From: Vespula vulgaris
Lineage: Eukaryota; Arthropoda; Insecta; Hymenoptera; Vespidae
NCBI RefSeq assembly: GCF_905475345.1
Contig: NC_066587.1
Location: 1,254,570 to 1,318,569 of the forward strand
Direction: 5' to 3'
Length of the DNA stretch: 64,000 nt
Shown: one piece after another, positions 10,115 through 20,860 of the stretch
How positions within the stretch are numbered: position 1 is the first letter of the stretch
Layout of the letters: every line of letters starts with the position of its first letter
Notes under the pieces: model-generated
Told to the model about the DNA's origin: nothing
Seen by the model: the letters and a program-made list of their open reading frames with translations, nothing else
The model's database searches: none
Program-made: the position numbers and the translations under genes

Positions 10115-10284
10115 GTTCGCTCACTAAGAATTCTAATTCAACTTGCGGAAATTAACGCAATGTATAATAACAGAGAGCAAGCACACAACTACACAACGCA
10201 TCTCTGTATCTCGTAGGTGAAGTGCACGCGTGCGTGCACTCGCGAGGACGGATGTGCCTCCAGCCGTGACCGTCCCTCCTCGGA
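10115..10284. other. Unique island with GTGCACGCGTGCGTGCAC
   Basis: Contains the near-palindromic GTGCACGCGTGCGTGCAC at about 10219-10236. No gene recognised. Confidence 0.3.
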
Positions 10285-10378
10285 CACTTCTTCTCCTCCC
10301 CCTCCTCCCCCTCCTCCTCCTTCTCTTTCTCATCCTTCTCCTCCTTCTCCTCTTTCTCCTCCTTCTCCTCATCAACCT
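10285..10378. repeat. (CTC)/(CTT)n trinucleotide tract
   Basis: Pyrimidine triplet repeat with CCC interruptions. Confidence 0.9.
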
Positions 10379-11100
10379 TCTGCTCCCTCTTGTTGGTCCG
10401 TTGCAGGGCCGCTGACTGCATTGTATTCCAACACACGTGCTGACACACGCACACAAACGCGCTCGCACACACATCGATATCAAATTCTACAAGGTCCTGA
10501 AAAGGATCTTCCATCAAGGGAATTCGAACTTTCGAACTGTCCTAATTCTCTTCAAAATCGTTCACTAATACATGAATATGTATTAGAAACATTCTATCCA
10601 CCAACATATATTCGTTTTTCCTTTTGATCCTCTCATTTTCTCCCCTCGTTTCATTGCAACCCTTCTCTTTTAAATCCCTTGCAATACATTCTTTTTCTTC
10701 TGTATTTGTACTTGTAATGAGAGAGAGAGAGAGAGAGAGAGAGTATATTTGCGTAAAAATAAGATTAGATATATCGAATAAAATTAAATGGAGATATACG
10801 ATAACACGTATAATGAAGTGTATTTTCGTAGGAGAAAATTAAGGGAAATATTGATATCCTATTGACATTTATTAAATAGAAATTATGATCGATTATTATT
10901 ACTATTATTTTCAATTTGTCTGAGCTTTTAATTTTATCCAAAGAAGAGGAAAAATAATATGATAGAAATAAAACAAGATAGTAATGAAATAATAATAAAA
11001 TAATAATGAAATCAATTCTTGTACGATCGTACGAAATGTGACAGAAATAATGTGATGAAACAACGGCGAATTACTTCTAATAATAATTCACGTATGCATC
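10379..11100. other. Unique then AT-rich sequence, no gene seen
   Basis: 10379-10620 is complex, including TTGTTGGTCCGTTGCAGGGCCGC with an acceptor-like TTGCAG at 10401-10406. A GA tract lies at 10719-10743, followed by AT-rich filler with (AAT)n patches to about 11100. Confidence 0.4.
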
Positions 11101-11520
11101 TAATACGCATAAGCATGCACATAGACACGTATACACACATATGTTTTATACACGTACAAAGAAAATAATGCGCACGATGTATCGAGCACAAACCAGTGAT
11201 TCCTCTTCGCTAAAACTTTTTCTTCGTATACATACATACGTACATATGTGTATTTTATAAATCGACATATCAAGAATAAAATACAGAAGAACACGAACAC
11301 GCACACGCACACAGAGAAATAAAAAAAAAAAACAAACACACACACACAAGAAAAAAACACTGAACGACACGCGATTTGTAACAATACCAGCTATATTTGG
11401 ACGTCGATGTACAACATATGGATGTATAATGCAAATAAAAGAAAAAGAAAAAAAAAAAAAAGAGAAATATTCGTACGACCGCACTACTGACTACTGCTAT
11501 TACTTAAGTTACTATGTAAG
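11101..11520. other. CA/ACAT-rich filler and poly(A) runs
   Basis: CACG/CACA patches around 11100-11350 and A-runs at 11321 and 11448. No gene seen. Confidence 0.45.
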
Positions 11521-11735
11521 TTCCATCGACGTTGCAATCTCTCTTCGCGCTCGCGCGATAATAATTATCATGCGCGCCGGTAGGCGAGCTCGAGCAATCT
11601 TCGAAGGTCGACCCGCGCCACTGCTTCCTTATTGTGGAACCCGAGGACGTGAAAGAGAAGAGCTGGACGAACGAACCAACGAAAGGATAACGCGGCTGCA
11701 TTAACTTTACGTGCCACGGCATGCCTACGTTAAAG
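11521..11735. other. Candidate regulatory island with palindromic core
   Basis: GC-rich complex island. At 11553-11577 GCGC + GATAAT pairs with ATTATC + GCGC around a single A, with a two-base bulge, so the core combines a homeodomain ATAATTAT word with GATA words on both strands. Downstream are GTCGACCCGCGCCACTGC and the palindrome GGCATGCC. Both strands are partly open but unrecognised. Confidence 0.3.
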
Positions 11736-11747
11736 TGTTCTTATTAT

Positions 11748-11858
11748 TGTTCTCTCTCTCTTTCTTTTTCTTTTTCTGTATGTCTATCTCTCTCTGTTTC
11801 ACTCTATTTTAAACGCATTCTCTCTCTCTCTTTCTCTCTTTCTTTTTCTTTTTCTCAT

Positions 11859-11893
<35 letters not shown>

Positions 11894-11971
11894 CACTATC
11901 TTTTAAACGCATTCTCTTTCTCTCTCTCTCTCTCTCGTTCTCTCTCTCGTTCTCTTTCTCTGACTATCTGG

Positions 11972-12014
<43 letters not shown>
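11748..12014. repeat. Composite CT tract with internal 94-bp duplication
   Basis: Long pyrimidine tract. The block TTTCACT..TTTTAAACGCATTCTC occurs at 11797 and again at 11891, showing duplication of a repeat-plus-spacer unit rather than simple slippage. Confidence 0.9.
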
Positions 12015-12015
<1 letters not shown>

Positions 12016-12130
12016 ACGCGCTCATTACGTAGGCACGACGTTTTCAGAAATAACGCCACTAAGAAAGGGTTCCTCCGATTTTCCCGGAAACTTCACCGTT
12101 CGTTACCCTCTTTCCATTATTATTTCTCCT
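12015..12130. other. Unique spacer
   Basis: TACGTAGGCACGACGTTTTCAG followed by GGGTTCCTCCGATTTTCCCGG. No gene recognised. Confidence 0.3.
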
Positions 12131-12202
12131 ATTCTTATTCTTATTCTTATTCTTATTCTTAGTCTTAGTCTTAGCCTTCTTCTTCTTCTTCTTCTTCTAG
12201 TA
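12131..12202. repeat. (ATTCTT)n hexamer then (TTC)n
   Basis: About seven ATTCTT/AGTCTT units pass into TTC triplets. Confidence 0.9.
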
Positions 12203-12249
12203 CTTCTTCTACTATTTTCATTTCTTTCAAATTGCTTCGAAAATTATAT

Positions 12250-12261
12250 TTCTCTCTCTCT

Positions 12262-12303
<42 letters not shown>

Positions 12304-12328
12304 CTCTATCTCTCTCTTTCTCTTTGTG
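12250..12328. repeat. (CT)n tract
   Basis: Interrupted CT dinucleotide tract. Confidence 0.9.
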
Positions 12329-12563
12329 TATGCGTGTGTGTAGTATTTCTACTATGGCAATCGAATTTTGAAATAAAAAAGGTTTATTAATGTCGAGGAA
12401 AATAAAAGATATTAATTCTTGTTAAAAAAAATTATTTTATATAGAAATATATAAAATTAATACTTGGATTCTTTATCATTTTGAATGGAATACAATTTTT
12501 TTTCCTTTTTTTTTTTTTTACGAGCATACCTATCATCCATTTTTGTTTTATAAATTAATGTGA

Positions 12564-12594
12564 AATATACATATACATATACATATACATATTG

Positions 12595-12629
<35 letters not shown>

Positions 12630-12650
12630 GTATATGTATATACATATATT
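12564..12650. repeat. (ATACAT)n and (TA)n
   Basis: ATACAT hexamers followed by TA tracts broken by G. Confidence 0.9.
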
Positions 12651-13200
12651 CGTAAGCGCAATATCGATGTTAAATAATGCATACTTTTCGCGTATGTACA
12701 TTTTTTAACGACGTTAAAGAAATAAATTGATTGCAATAATTTCTTTTTTTTTTTTTATTCTATCGAGATAAAATTGTATCGAAGCGACGGCAAAGTATAT
12801 TAAAATTTTTCGATCGTAATCTAATGCTACTTTAAAATAACGATATATTTTACATTTCCTTAAAAAAAAAGAAAACCCTCAATGAACATTCCAACGTAAA
12901 ATTTAATTTAGAAACGCGAAAGAAATCCCGCGAAATTATCTCATCAAATTCGAATTTACGAAGATACAAAATTGTTTGACATTAACGATAAATAAAGCGA
13001 TTACTTTTTTTTTTTTTCTTAATCTTCTCAAGATAATAACATAGAAAGAACGACGAAAATTCTACTTCTTATGCAATACGATGAATCCGATAGAAAAAGA
13101 AAAAGAAAAAAGAGAAAAACAAAAAGAAAAAAAAAGGGAAAAAAAAGAGAGAGAGAGAGAAAAAAAACGGAACCGTTCGTAACAACATAAACATATAATT
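12651..13200. other. AT-rich filler with A/T runs
   Basis: T11 near 12745, T12 near 13006, A-rich GAAAA near 13095-13165. No gene seen. Confidence 0.5.
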
Positions 13201-13435
13201 TACTTAAAATGATAGATGGAGAATAAATTTTCGCGAATCTAAGATCGATTCGATCAATCTATGATAAATACGTTGAAGAGCTTGTGGAGCTAATTGGTAG
13301 AAAGCTTGGTCTGAACGTTACCTTATAATCACATTATCGTACCTATTTATTGAATCGTACTGTCGAATTAATCCTTCCAAGGTAATGTCTCGATCGGATC
13401 TTCTATTTCGCAATGATGTCTATCGGAAATCCATA
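13201..13435. other. Unique sequence with a tRNA-like A box only
   Basis: Around 13281-13320, GAGCTAATTGGTAGAAAGC resembles a tRNA D-arm/A box, but no B box or cloverleaf follows, so no tRNA is called. It may be part of a regulatory island. Confidence 0.25.
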
Positions 13436-13474
13436 TTTCTCTCTCTATCTCTCTATCTCTCTCTATCTCTCTTG

Positions 13475-13610
13475 TTAACGCGCAAGCGTTCACAGGAATA
13501 GGTCCTTTGTGATCGGCAGTCGGTTGACTGAAGTTTCCATAATTGATGTGCATACAAACAGAACCGAAATGAACGATAAAATCGATGCCACTAGAACGAT
13601 GGTAGGAAAA
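13475..13610. other. Candidate conserved noncoding island
   Basis: Complex sequence flanked by a CTAT/CT tract and a GA tract. It contains GGTCCTTTGTGATCGGCAG, TTTCCATAATTGATG, TGCATACAAACAG and AACGATAAAATCGATG: homeodomain, POU/Fox-like and Hox-like words in close spacing. The minus strand is open across it, but no splice sites support an exon. Confidence 0.3.
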
Positions 13611-13619
13611 GGGAGAAAA

Positions 13620-13620
13620 T

Positions 13621-13651
<31 letters not shown>

Positions 13652-13652
13652 T
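13620..13652. repeat. (GA)n microsatellite
   Basis: About 15 GA units. Confidence 0.95.
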
Positions 13653-14268
13653 AGTTTGCAATGTGGGCCACAGTACGAAGAATAAAAAGCTCGCGAAATT
13701 GGAACGTTTTGAGGAACGAACGATCATCTTTCATTCACTTCGTTCTTATTCCCGTCGGTCGACACGTCGACGAAAAATTAAAAAAACATCGAACGATGTG
13801 AGAGAGACATTGTCTAACAAAGCACCAATTCGCGAATCCGCGAAGGAAATTATCAAATAATACAATAGAAATTTCGTGGGTTATTGAAAAATTCCAAGAA
13901 AAAGAAAAAATATTGATCTACCATTTCGAATCTTTGCAAAATTACATGTGAAAAAGAAAAAAAAAAAAAAGAAACAGAGAAGACGGAAGAAAGAAAGAAA
14001 ATTTTCATAACTATTTATCTGATTTAGTAAAGTATATATATATATATTTTTTTTTCGTGATTTATTCACAATTTCTATTAAAGAATCTCGAAATGTGTGC
14101 GTGAGCGCGAGTAAAATTTAATTACTTACTTGTGTTCAAACGAAATCGATTTATAAAAACAAAAGACAAAACAAAAGGAAAATTATCGTCCGAAATGGTT
14201 AACACGGAATTTCTCGTTTAATATTTCGAAAATAAAATTACGCCGTTTAATTTTAGATTTTATTTTTC

Positions 14269-14299
<31 letters not shown>

Positions 14300-14460
14300 T
14301 TTGTATCTTTTTTTCTCTGTTTTTTCTTTTTTTTTTTTCATTACTACGGAGTAATCGATCGCGAGGGATTACAAAGTATCAAATATAAATCGTACAAGCT
14401 AATCAGATACAAATTGTAACGATGCGAAATTGTATCTTTTTTGCCTTTGATTCTAATCCT
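13653..14460. other. Unique then AT-rich filler
   Basis: 13653-13800 is complex with GTCGACACGTCGAC; the rest is AT-rich with a (TTTC)n tract at 14269-14303. No gene recognised. Confidence 0.4.
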
Positions 14461-14463
14461 GTC

Positions 14464-14487
14464 CAAAAAAAAAAAAAAAAAAAAAAC
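14464..14487. repeat. Poly(A) run
   Basis: About 22 consecutive A residues followed by A-rich DNA to 14710. No retroelement body or polyadenylation signal lies immediately 5' of it. Confidence 0.9.
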
Positions 14488-15065
14488 AAAAAGATCCACC
14501 GTCCATCGCTATGTCGTATCAAGAAAAGAAAAGCAAAAAAATAAAGAAGAAATAAAAAATAAAAAAAAAGGAAAAAAAAGAAAGAATAGAAGTAGACGAA
14601 AAAACGTAATGTACTGCGAGAGAACAAAAAATGAAATAAAAAAGCAAAAGAAGAGAAAAAGCAAAATAAAGAAAAAGAAAGAAGAAAAAGATGTGACGAA
14701 AGGAACAAAGTAACCCTGGGGCTCGTTTCACACACTCTCTGTGTTATCCTCTTGGTGATTTCGTTTTCGTACATTGTTTGCTCATGCAAGCATCTCTTCC
14801 TTCTCACTCACTCTCTCCCTCTCTCTCTCTCTCTCTTTCAAGCTTCTACTATGTATCTAGCTCTTACCCTTATCTATCGGCACGTGTATGCGCATAAGAT
14901 CGCGATACGAGTATCCTCGATTATTATCGGATCACCCTGGTACGTGTTTTCATCTTCTATATTGCATTTCATAACTCGGAAGTATTATAGAAAGAAGATA
15001 TATTGTTAATAACGTTTATATTTCTAACGATCGTATCTAATATATATGTGTGCGTGTGTGTATAT
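14488..15065. other. A-rich then unique sequence
   Basis: 14488-14710 is A/G-rich filler. 14711-15000 is complex with a CT tract at 14810-14838. No gene recognised. Confidence 0.4.
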
Positions 15066-15325
15066 AGTGGCCAATAATTACGAAAGCAATTTAAAAATTA
15101 AGTTACGAGTATATATTTCGTATCGATATTTGAAAGTTTAAATTGCTTAATAATTATTCGTCGATACATTAACGAATGATTAAAGTATGTATGTTCAACT
15201 ATGTATCTATACTTATTCTTGAAAAACAATAATAATTATTTGGATAAATAAAGTGTCCTATAAAATATTACCTTGAATATTTCAAACGATTTAAAAGTCC
15301 ACTTTCGTAATAACGGACTCATAGT
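15066..15325. mobile_element. Possible decayed Tc1/mariner-type element (nonautonomous)
   Basis: Left end reads TAGTGGCCAATAATTACGAA after a TATA run. An inverted partner of AATAATTA..AGCAATTTA is at 15139-15158, and a weaker inverted match to TTACGAAAG is at about 15303-15313 (CTTTCGTAA). GTGGCCAAtaATTA at a TA-flanked end resembles Tc1-like termini. No transposase remnant is visible. It could instead be a fortuitous palindrome in AT-rich DNA. Confidence 0.25.
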
Positions 15326-16840
15326 TTCTTTCGCAAATTATTATATCGTTCAAATTTTCTATTAATAATTTATAATGATAGTAATAATTTATTTTTTATA
15401 TATATGTGTGTATATATATATATATATGAATAATTTTTTTTTCTGTTTTCTTTTATCCACGAAATATATATTAGCGGATAAGAAAAGTGCTTCTTTTCTT
15501 TTCGTTCCTCTATTTTTCTTCTTTCTTTTCTTTTTTTTTTTTTTTTTTTGTTATGAAACGTACTCGACCGTGAAAGTGTTAAGAGATAGCCCAGGGAAAG
15601 TGTGATAAAAGTATTAATCGTGGGTGTAATAGAGAGCGAGAGAGTAATAAAGTTGATATATTATGTGCAACGGTACTGTGCTCCGTTGTGATTTAGTATC
15701 CTTATGTAAGTAAGTACATATAAGAGATCGTTTATACTGGATTTCCTTTATCTCAATTACTATTTCTATTTTTTCTTTCTTTTTTTTTGTTTTTGTTTAC
15801 AACATTAAAAAAAAATAAAATAAAAAAGAAAATAAAAATTACGAAAAAATGTTTAAAAACAAAGAAGGATTATCGAGCGCGGACGCGTTCATATATATCA
15901 AAAATTATGTTTGAAATATTTAAGCGATAGTAACGTTATTATCTATTTTTATACACTATCACCTACGTTCTATCGTTTTTCGTTTTCTCTTCTTTTTCTT
16001 ATTTTTTATTTATTTATTTATTTTTTTTTTTTTTCATTATCGACAAACGAAAAATATTTTTAGACATTATCATCAAAATATGTGAACAACAAACTAATAA
16101 ATTGCTTTATTTTGAAAACTATGATTATATTATATATGCGTAATAACTATCTAATTTATATAACACAATTCAAACAAGACATTAACGATATGATTGTAGC
16201 TATCGATAATATATATTAAATCGTATTCGATTGTTAAAGAAACGTATGCGTACGTTTAAACGAATATATAAATATCGTTTATAAATACGTTTAAGAATAC
16301 ATATGCACGTTTAAATAAATACAACAAACATCCAGATATAATAAACATTATACTTAAATAAACATTATACGTATTTGCGTAAATGTACGAGTAAATAAAT
16401 AACTCTGAAAGTTCATCTAATTTTAAAACAATAACGTAATACCATAAGAATATTTTTATTTTACTTAATAACTTTAACATAGATAAATACGTAATCTACT
16501 TAAATATATGTCTAGACATACGAATGGATACATATATAAATATCATATATGCGTATAATGTAGCATTTATTTACATATGTATTTAGTTGATAAATAACTA
16601 AATAGTTATACGAACTCATATATACAAATATATTTACTTTCTACTTATACATACTAGCAATGTAACCAAATAAATAAATATTATATATATATATATATAC
16701 ATTTATATGATGTATACCAGTATACTTATAACTTTATTTATACCTACATACATATACATAAATAAATAAATAAATAAATTACAATATATATAAAAAAGAA
16801 TATATATATATATATATCTACATAGTCGTAACGAAGAGAT
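15326..16840. other. AT-rich desert, no gene seen
   Basis: About 1.5 kb of very AT-rich DNA with T-runs (15530-15549, 16021-16034), short TA tracts, and a direct repeat of ATAAACATTATAC at 16341 and 16358. (AAAT)n/TA patches run at 16660-16820. Confidence 0.5.
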
Positions 16841-17004
16841 AGTAAGACAAAAGCAAGTTCGTTGGATATGGTCGTCCACGGAGAAATCCGACAGCTGTGT
16901 TCTCGATAACGACCGGCTATCCGGCCCTGCGAACAACACCGGTAGCCAAAGGTACAAGCCCATCGTAGGAAGGGCGTGTGAGCGAGATACACACGTACAT
17001 ATCC
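16841..17004. other. Complex island with stem-loop
   Basis: GC-richer island. GGCTAT+CCGG (16915-16924) pairs with CCGGTAGCC (16939-16947), a 9-bp stem with one bulged T and a 14-base loop. Minus-strand frames across it look protein-like but have no splice support and no recognised domain. Confidence 0.3.
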
Positions 17005-17102
17005 ATATCCACACACACACACACACACATACACACATATACATATACGATACCTTCTTCCTTTCCTAAGGCAATAGGAAAGGACTCAGACGTATGTGCA
17101 TC

Positions 17103-17160
<58 letters not shown>
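17005..17160. repeat. (CA)n and (TA)n
   Basis: CA tract 17010-17040 and a TA tract of about 24 units at 17109-17158 around a short unique spacer. Confidence 0.9.
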
Positions 17161-18235
17161 TGTAGAGAAGATATAAGCTCGAAGCAAATGTATAGTATAT
17201 GTGTGAGAACTCACGCTTATGCATGCTCGCAGCATCTGTTGCTACAAGACGGACGTTCGCGGCGTAACGTTACGACGTTACGATCCCATAGAATAGTAGT
17301 AGTAGTACGATCCGGTGGGCCACATATGCTTCTCGTGGCTTAAGTCGAGTGATACTGCTACACAACGTGTCTTCTACCTATGTATTTATATACATCCTCG
17401 ATCTGACGCTATATATATATATATATATGTTTGTGTATGTATAAGTATATACATACCAGTATTTTTCTATACTTTACGATTGTAATCTCGTCTTCGCTGT
17501 GAAACCTCTTGTCTCTTTTTTTTTCTTCCTTCCCTTTTTTCCCCGATTTTTCAATGAAATAATCTTTCTTTCTTTCTTTCTTTCCTTCTTTCGTTCTTTT
17601 TACTTTCTTTTTTAAAAGTAGAAATAATGGGAAAATTTTTGTCACTATCTTGAACGTTACTAGTGTGTTATAAAATAATAATAGTAATAATAATAATTGT
17701 AATAAATAAATATGCGTGTGGTACGTCGTCGAAGATGTTTTTATAAATTAAAAAAAAAAGAAGGAAATCTTAATCCGACATTTTTATCGAGAGCTATTAT
17801 TTTGTTTCCTACGAGGAAATAATTTTTTCGAAAGAGCGAGATAAAAATAATACAAAAGTGTATTCATTCTTTTCTACTATTACTAAGATATAAATATACG
17901 TAATATAATAAATACGTATATACATAAATCGTCCTGGCGGCTTCATAAATTTTAACGGAAAATAAAAAGAACTAGTATTTCTTATACGATATTACGTGAT
18001 TTCAATCTCCATCTTCTCGCAGGGAATTGTTTTTTTTTCTCTCTCTCTCCCATTTTATTTTTTTGTTGCTACGTACGAGAAAATAATCGTATCGAGTGAA
18101 AATATTTTCTTCTCCCTCTCTCTCTCTCTCTTATACACGTTACTCAGGTAAGTAGCTTATAAAATAAAATAAATATTATCAAAATTATAAAACCACGATA
18201 GGAACAACAACAATACTCCCACTACTATTACTACC
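17161..18235. other. Unique then AT-rich sequence, no gene seen
   Basis: 17161-17400 is complex and includes the 12-bp palindrome CGTAACGTTACG (17263-17274) followed by a second ACGTTACG. 17400-18235 is AT-rich with TTTC and CT tracts. Confidence 0.4.
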
Positions 18236-18274
18236 AACAAAAATAATAATAATAATAATAAAATAATAATGATA

Positions 18275-18308
<34 letters not shown>

Positions 18309-18320
18309 CGATGATAAAAT
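18236..18320. repeat. (AAT)n then (GAT)n trinucleotide repeat
   Basis: AAT units change to about 12 GAT units. Confidence 0.95.
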
Positions 18321-18499
18321 ACAAAGCAATATGTAGTAGATAATAATACTAATGATGTCGGACGAACGAAATGAAAAAAAAGGTTAAGGATAAGAGAACT
18401 TCTGCGTCGATTGATTTCTTCAAATATGAGAAAAAGAAAGAGATAGAGAGATACACACAGAAAGAGAGAAAGAGAGAGAGAAAGAGAGTAATAGTAGTT

Positions 18500-18672
18500 A
18501 CGGACACACACGTAGCGCAAAGTAGTCTCGATGAAGGTGGTCGTAGTCGGCTGACCTTTGTCAAGCGTCGCCTTCGCACGACGTAGAAATGTACTTTGGC
18601 AATCACCGTCGTCTTGTCTTCGACTTCTCTTTTGTCATCTCCCCGGAGGGTGTAAGTCGCACATAGGCGTCG
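18500..18672. other. Candidate regulatory island with DR1-like site
   Basis: Complex island between a GA tract (18456-18490) and a TA/GA block. GCTGACCTTTGTCAAGC (about 18550-18566) reads in reverse as TTGACAAAGGTCA, a near-consensus DR1 nuclear-receptor site (HNF4/USP class). Also carries GACGACGTAG and CCCCGGAGGG. Confidence 0.3.
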
Positions 18673-18685
18673 AGCAAGATGCACA

Positions 18686-18762
18686 CGGTATATATATATA
18701 TATACAGAGAGAGAGAGAGAGAGAATATATATATATATGTATATATAGATATATATATAGGG
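18686..18762. repeat. (TA)n-(GA)n-(TA)n compound repeat
   Basis: TA tract, GA tract (18706-18725), then TA tract. Confidence 0.9.
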
Positions 18763-19245
18763 TTTCTACAAGTCGAGAGCACTTTCGTAAATTTCTCTAG
18801 GGGCATTGTGTACAACGGAGTACCATACTAGGATAACGTAACCCTTTAGATATGTACCTATCTACGAAAGGGAAAAAAGGGCAAATCGCAAAGGTTCCTT
18901 TCCTAAGGATTTTGTCTCCTTTAATCGTCCTTTTTCTATGATTCCTTTTCTCCCTCTTTTTTTCTTTTTTTTTTTTTTCTTTCAATTTCCCTCCCACCTC
19001 TTCATTTTCTTTCGTACTCGATCTCGTCAATTTTTATTTGTACTTCGCTTCTTTATTTTTCATTTATTCATTTATATCGAAGTGTTCGAAGGCAAGAGAG
19101 GACGCAAATCGAGGGAAGGTAAAAAAGTTGAAGAGAGGAAAAGTCAACGAAGGAAAAAATAAAAGTTGGAGAAAATGAGAAGAGGGAGAAGAGGAGGAAA
19201 AAGAGGAGGAAGAGAAAAGAGAGATATCGTACGGTAGCAATACTT
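18763..19245. other. Unique sequence and biased tracts, no gene seen
   Basis: Pyrimidine-rich 18930-19035 is followed by purine-rich 19090-19225, giving partial inverted complementarity. No gene recognised. Confidence 0.4.
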
Positions 19246-19335
19246 CGTCGATCGGCCATTTCGACTTTTTTTCGAGCTAGTAACAGCTGTGATTGATTAA
19301 GTTCGATCTGTCTCTATAAATACATACATACGTAC
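19246..19335. other. Candidate Exd/Hox enhancer island
   Basis: Contains AACAGCTGTGATTGATTAAG: an E-box CAGCTG abutting TGATTGATTA, which matches the Exd(Pbx)/Hox composite site. Also GCGATCGGCCATTTCG-like wording upstream. Confidence 0.3.
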
Positions 19336-19697
19336 GTACGTACATATAAATCTGCTTAAAAAATAATAACAATTAATATTATTTATAAGAAAATATCTTC
19401 AACTTGGAGACGCCAATGTTACCGCCTTAAGCATTAGTAGTTTCCTCGACGAATTCTCTTCTTCTTCTCCTTCATCTCTCTCTCTCTCTCTCTCTCTCTT
19501 TTATCTCGTTCTATCTCCCTTCTAATAATCCTCCACGGTAGAGAGAGAAAAGAGAATCGAATCGAATCGAGCGTGGATATTATCGAATAGGATGCTCGTC
19601 GTCGCACGCTCCACGCCTCGTGCGGATATCGTTCTATTGCTTCTTTTCGCACAATTCAACTGCGAGCAAAAGAGAATAGAGAAAGAGAAAGAGAGAG

Positions 19698-19700
<3 letters not shown>
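19336..19700. other. AT-rich then unique sequence with CT tract
   Basis: CT tract 19470-19500. The segment 19555-19660 (ATCGAATCGAATCGAGCG) is complex. No gene recognised. Confidence 0.4.

Positions 19701-19701
<1 letters not shown>

Positions 19702-19752
<51 letters not shown>
19702..19752. repeat. (GATA)n then (GA)n
   Basis: Four GATA units leading into about 18 GA units. Confidence 0.95.
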
Positions 19753-19909
19753 TGAAGAAGCGGACGGGTGGTCGAAAGGGTGGGGGATGTTACAGCTTTT
19801 ATTTTCGTTGTTACGAAATGATGGTAGAAACGCAGCAGCAATCACCGGTAGAGCGTACTCATCGGCCCGATTTACCTCTTGTTCCTTCTCGCGGTAAAGG
19901 ACTTAAAGA

Positions 19910-19958
19910 CACAGGTGCAGTGCGGTGCAATGCGGTGCACTGAGGTGCGGTGCTGAGA
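19910..19958. repeat. Imperfect GCGGTGCA-type tandem
   Basis: Imperfect tandem of GTGCGGTGCAAT words, similar in composition to the CCGCA array at 36081 read on the other strand. Confidence 0.75.
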
Positions 19959-20029
19959 TGCGCTCTTTGCGCTACCGAAAGACGCGAACCGAGAAACGAG
20001 AGAAAACGAGCAAAAGAAAGAGAATATTA

Positions 20030-20047
20030 TTTCTATCTTCCTCTCTT

Positions 20048-20078
<31 letters not shown>

Positions 20079-20095
20079 CTATTTATCTCTCTTTG

Positions 20096-20131
<36 letters not shown>

Positions 20132-20132
20132 C
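20030..20132. repeat. (CTAT)n and (CT)n
   Basis: TATC tetramers then a CT tract of about 14 units. Confidence 0.95.
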
Positions 20133-20327
20133 CCTTCTTTCCCTTTTTTTTTTCTTTCCATCCTATTTCTATCCGTCCCTTTCTAACTCGAGTTCGAGTT
20201 CGATCGATTCGAGTTTCAAGTTTATTACCAACTACGGCAATAAGGTAATAGCGATGGGAAACGATAAAGAACAAGATCTTTCTCGTTCTTTCGACGATCG
20301 AATCACTTTGAAAACTTCAAAGCCAAG
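20133..20327. other. Unique spacer
   Basis: Includes CTCGAGTTCGAGTTCGATCG and TTGCGATGGG-like words. No gene recognised. Confidence 0.35.
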
Positions 20328-20448
20328 TATATCTATCTATCTATCTTTCTATCTATCTATCTATCTGTCTGTCTATCTATCTGTCTGTCTATCTGTCTGT
20401 CTGTCTGTCTGTCTGTCTGTATGTTTGTCTGTTTGTTTGTCTATTATT
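20328..20448. repeat. (ATCT)n / (GTCT)n tetranucleotide array
   Basis: About 29 tetramers; ATCT on the left gives way to GTCT and finally GTTT. Confidence 0.95.
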
Positions 20449-20795
20449 CTCTCTCTTGACTTACTCTCACTCTCTCTATTTTTCTTTCTCTATCTCTGTC
20501 GTTATTTCCCTTCTTTTTTTATGCAATTTAATCTCCTATCTTAAGTTTCAAACACATAGAGCGTATTAAATCTGCTTTTCCATGTGATCTAGAAAATTTC
20601 AATTTTAATCGGTATATATATATGTGTGTGTATGTATGTATGTATATGTATGTATGAATGTATGTATGTATTTCATATAATCTATTATACTATATGTTAT
20701 CTAATAATACGAAGATAATTATAATCGTCGTCATTCGATGGAAAGTTTAATCGATCCAAAATTTGATATCGCGGGTTAATCTCCAATTCCCACCG
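20449..20795. other. CT tract and AT-rich filler
   Basis: Includes (TATG)n at 20630-20672. No gene seen. Confidence 0.5.
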
Positions 20796-20825
20796 AACAA
20801 CGACGATGACGACGATGGCGACGAT

Positions 20826-20860
<35 letters not shown>

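Noticed and set aside
10401..10406. Splice acceptor TTGCAG starting an exon
   Set aside because: The downstream frame stops or becomes low complexity and no donor pairs with it.
13281..13325. tRNA gene
   Set aside because: AGCTAATTGGTAGAAAGC resembles an A box, but there is no B box (GGTTCGANTCC), no acceptor-stem pairing and no terminator.
14464..14487. Poly(A) tail of a processed retrocopy
   Set aside because: No transcript-like body, AATAAA-type signal or target-site duplication next to it.
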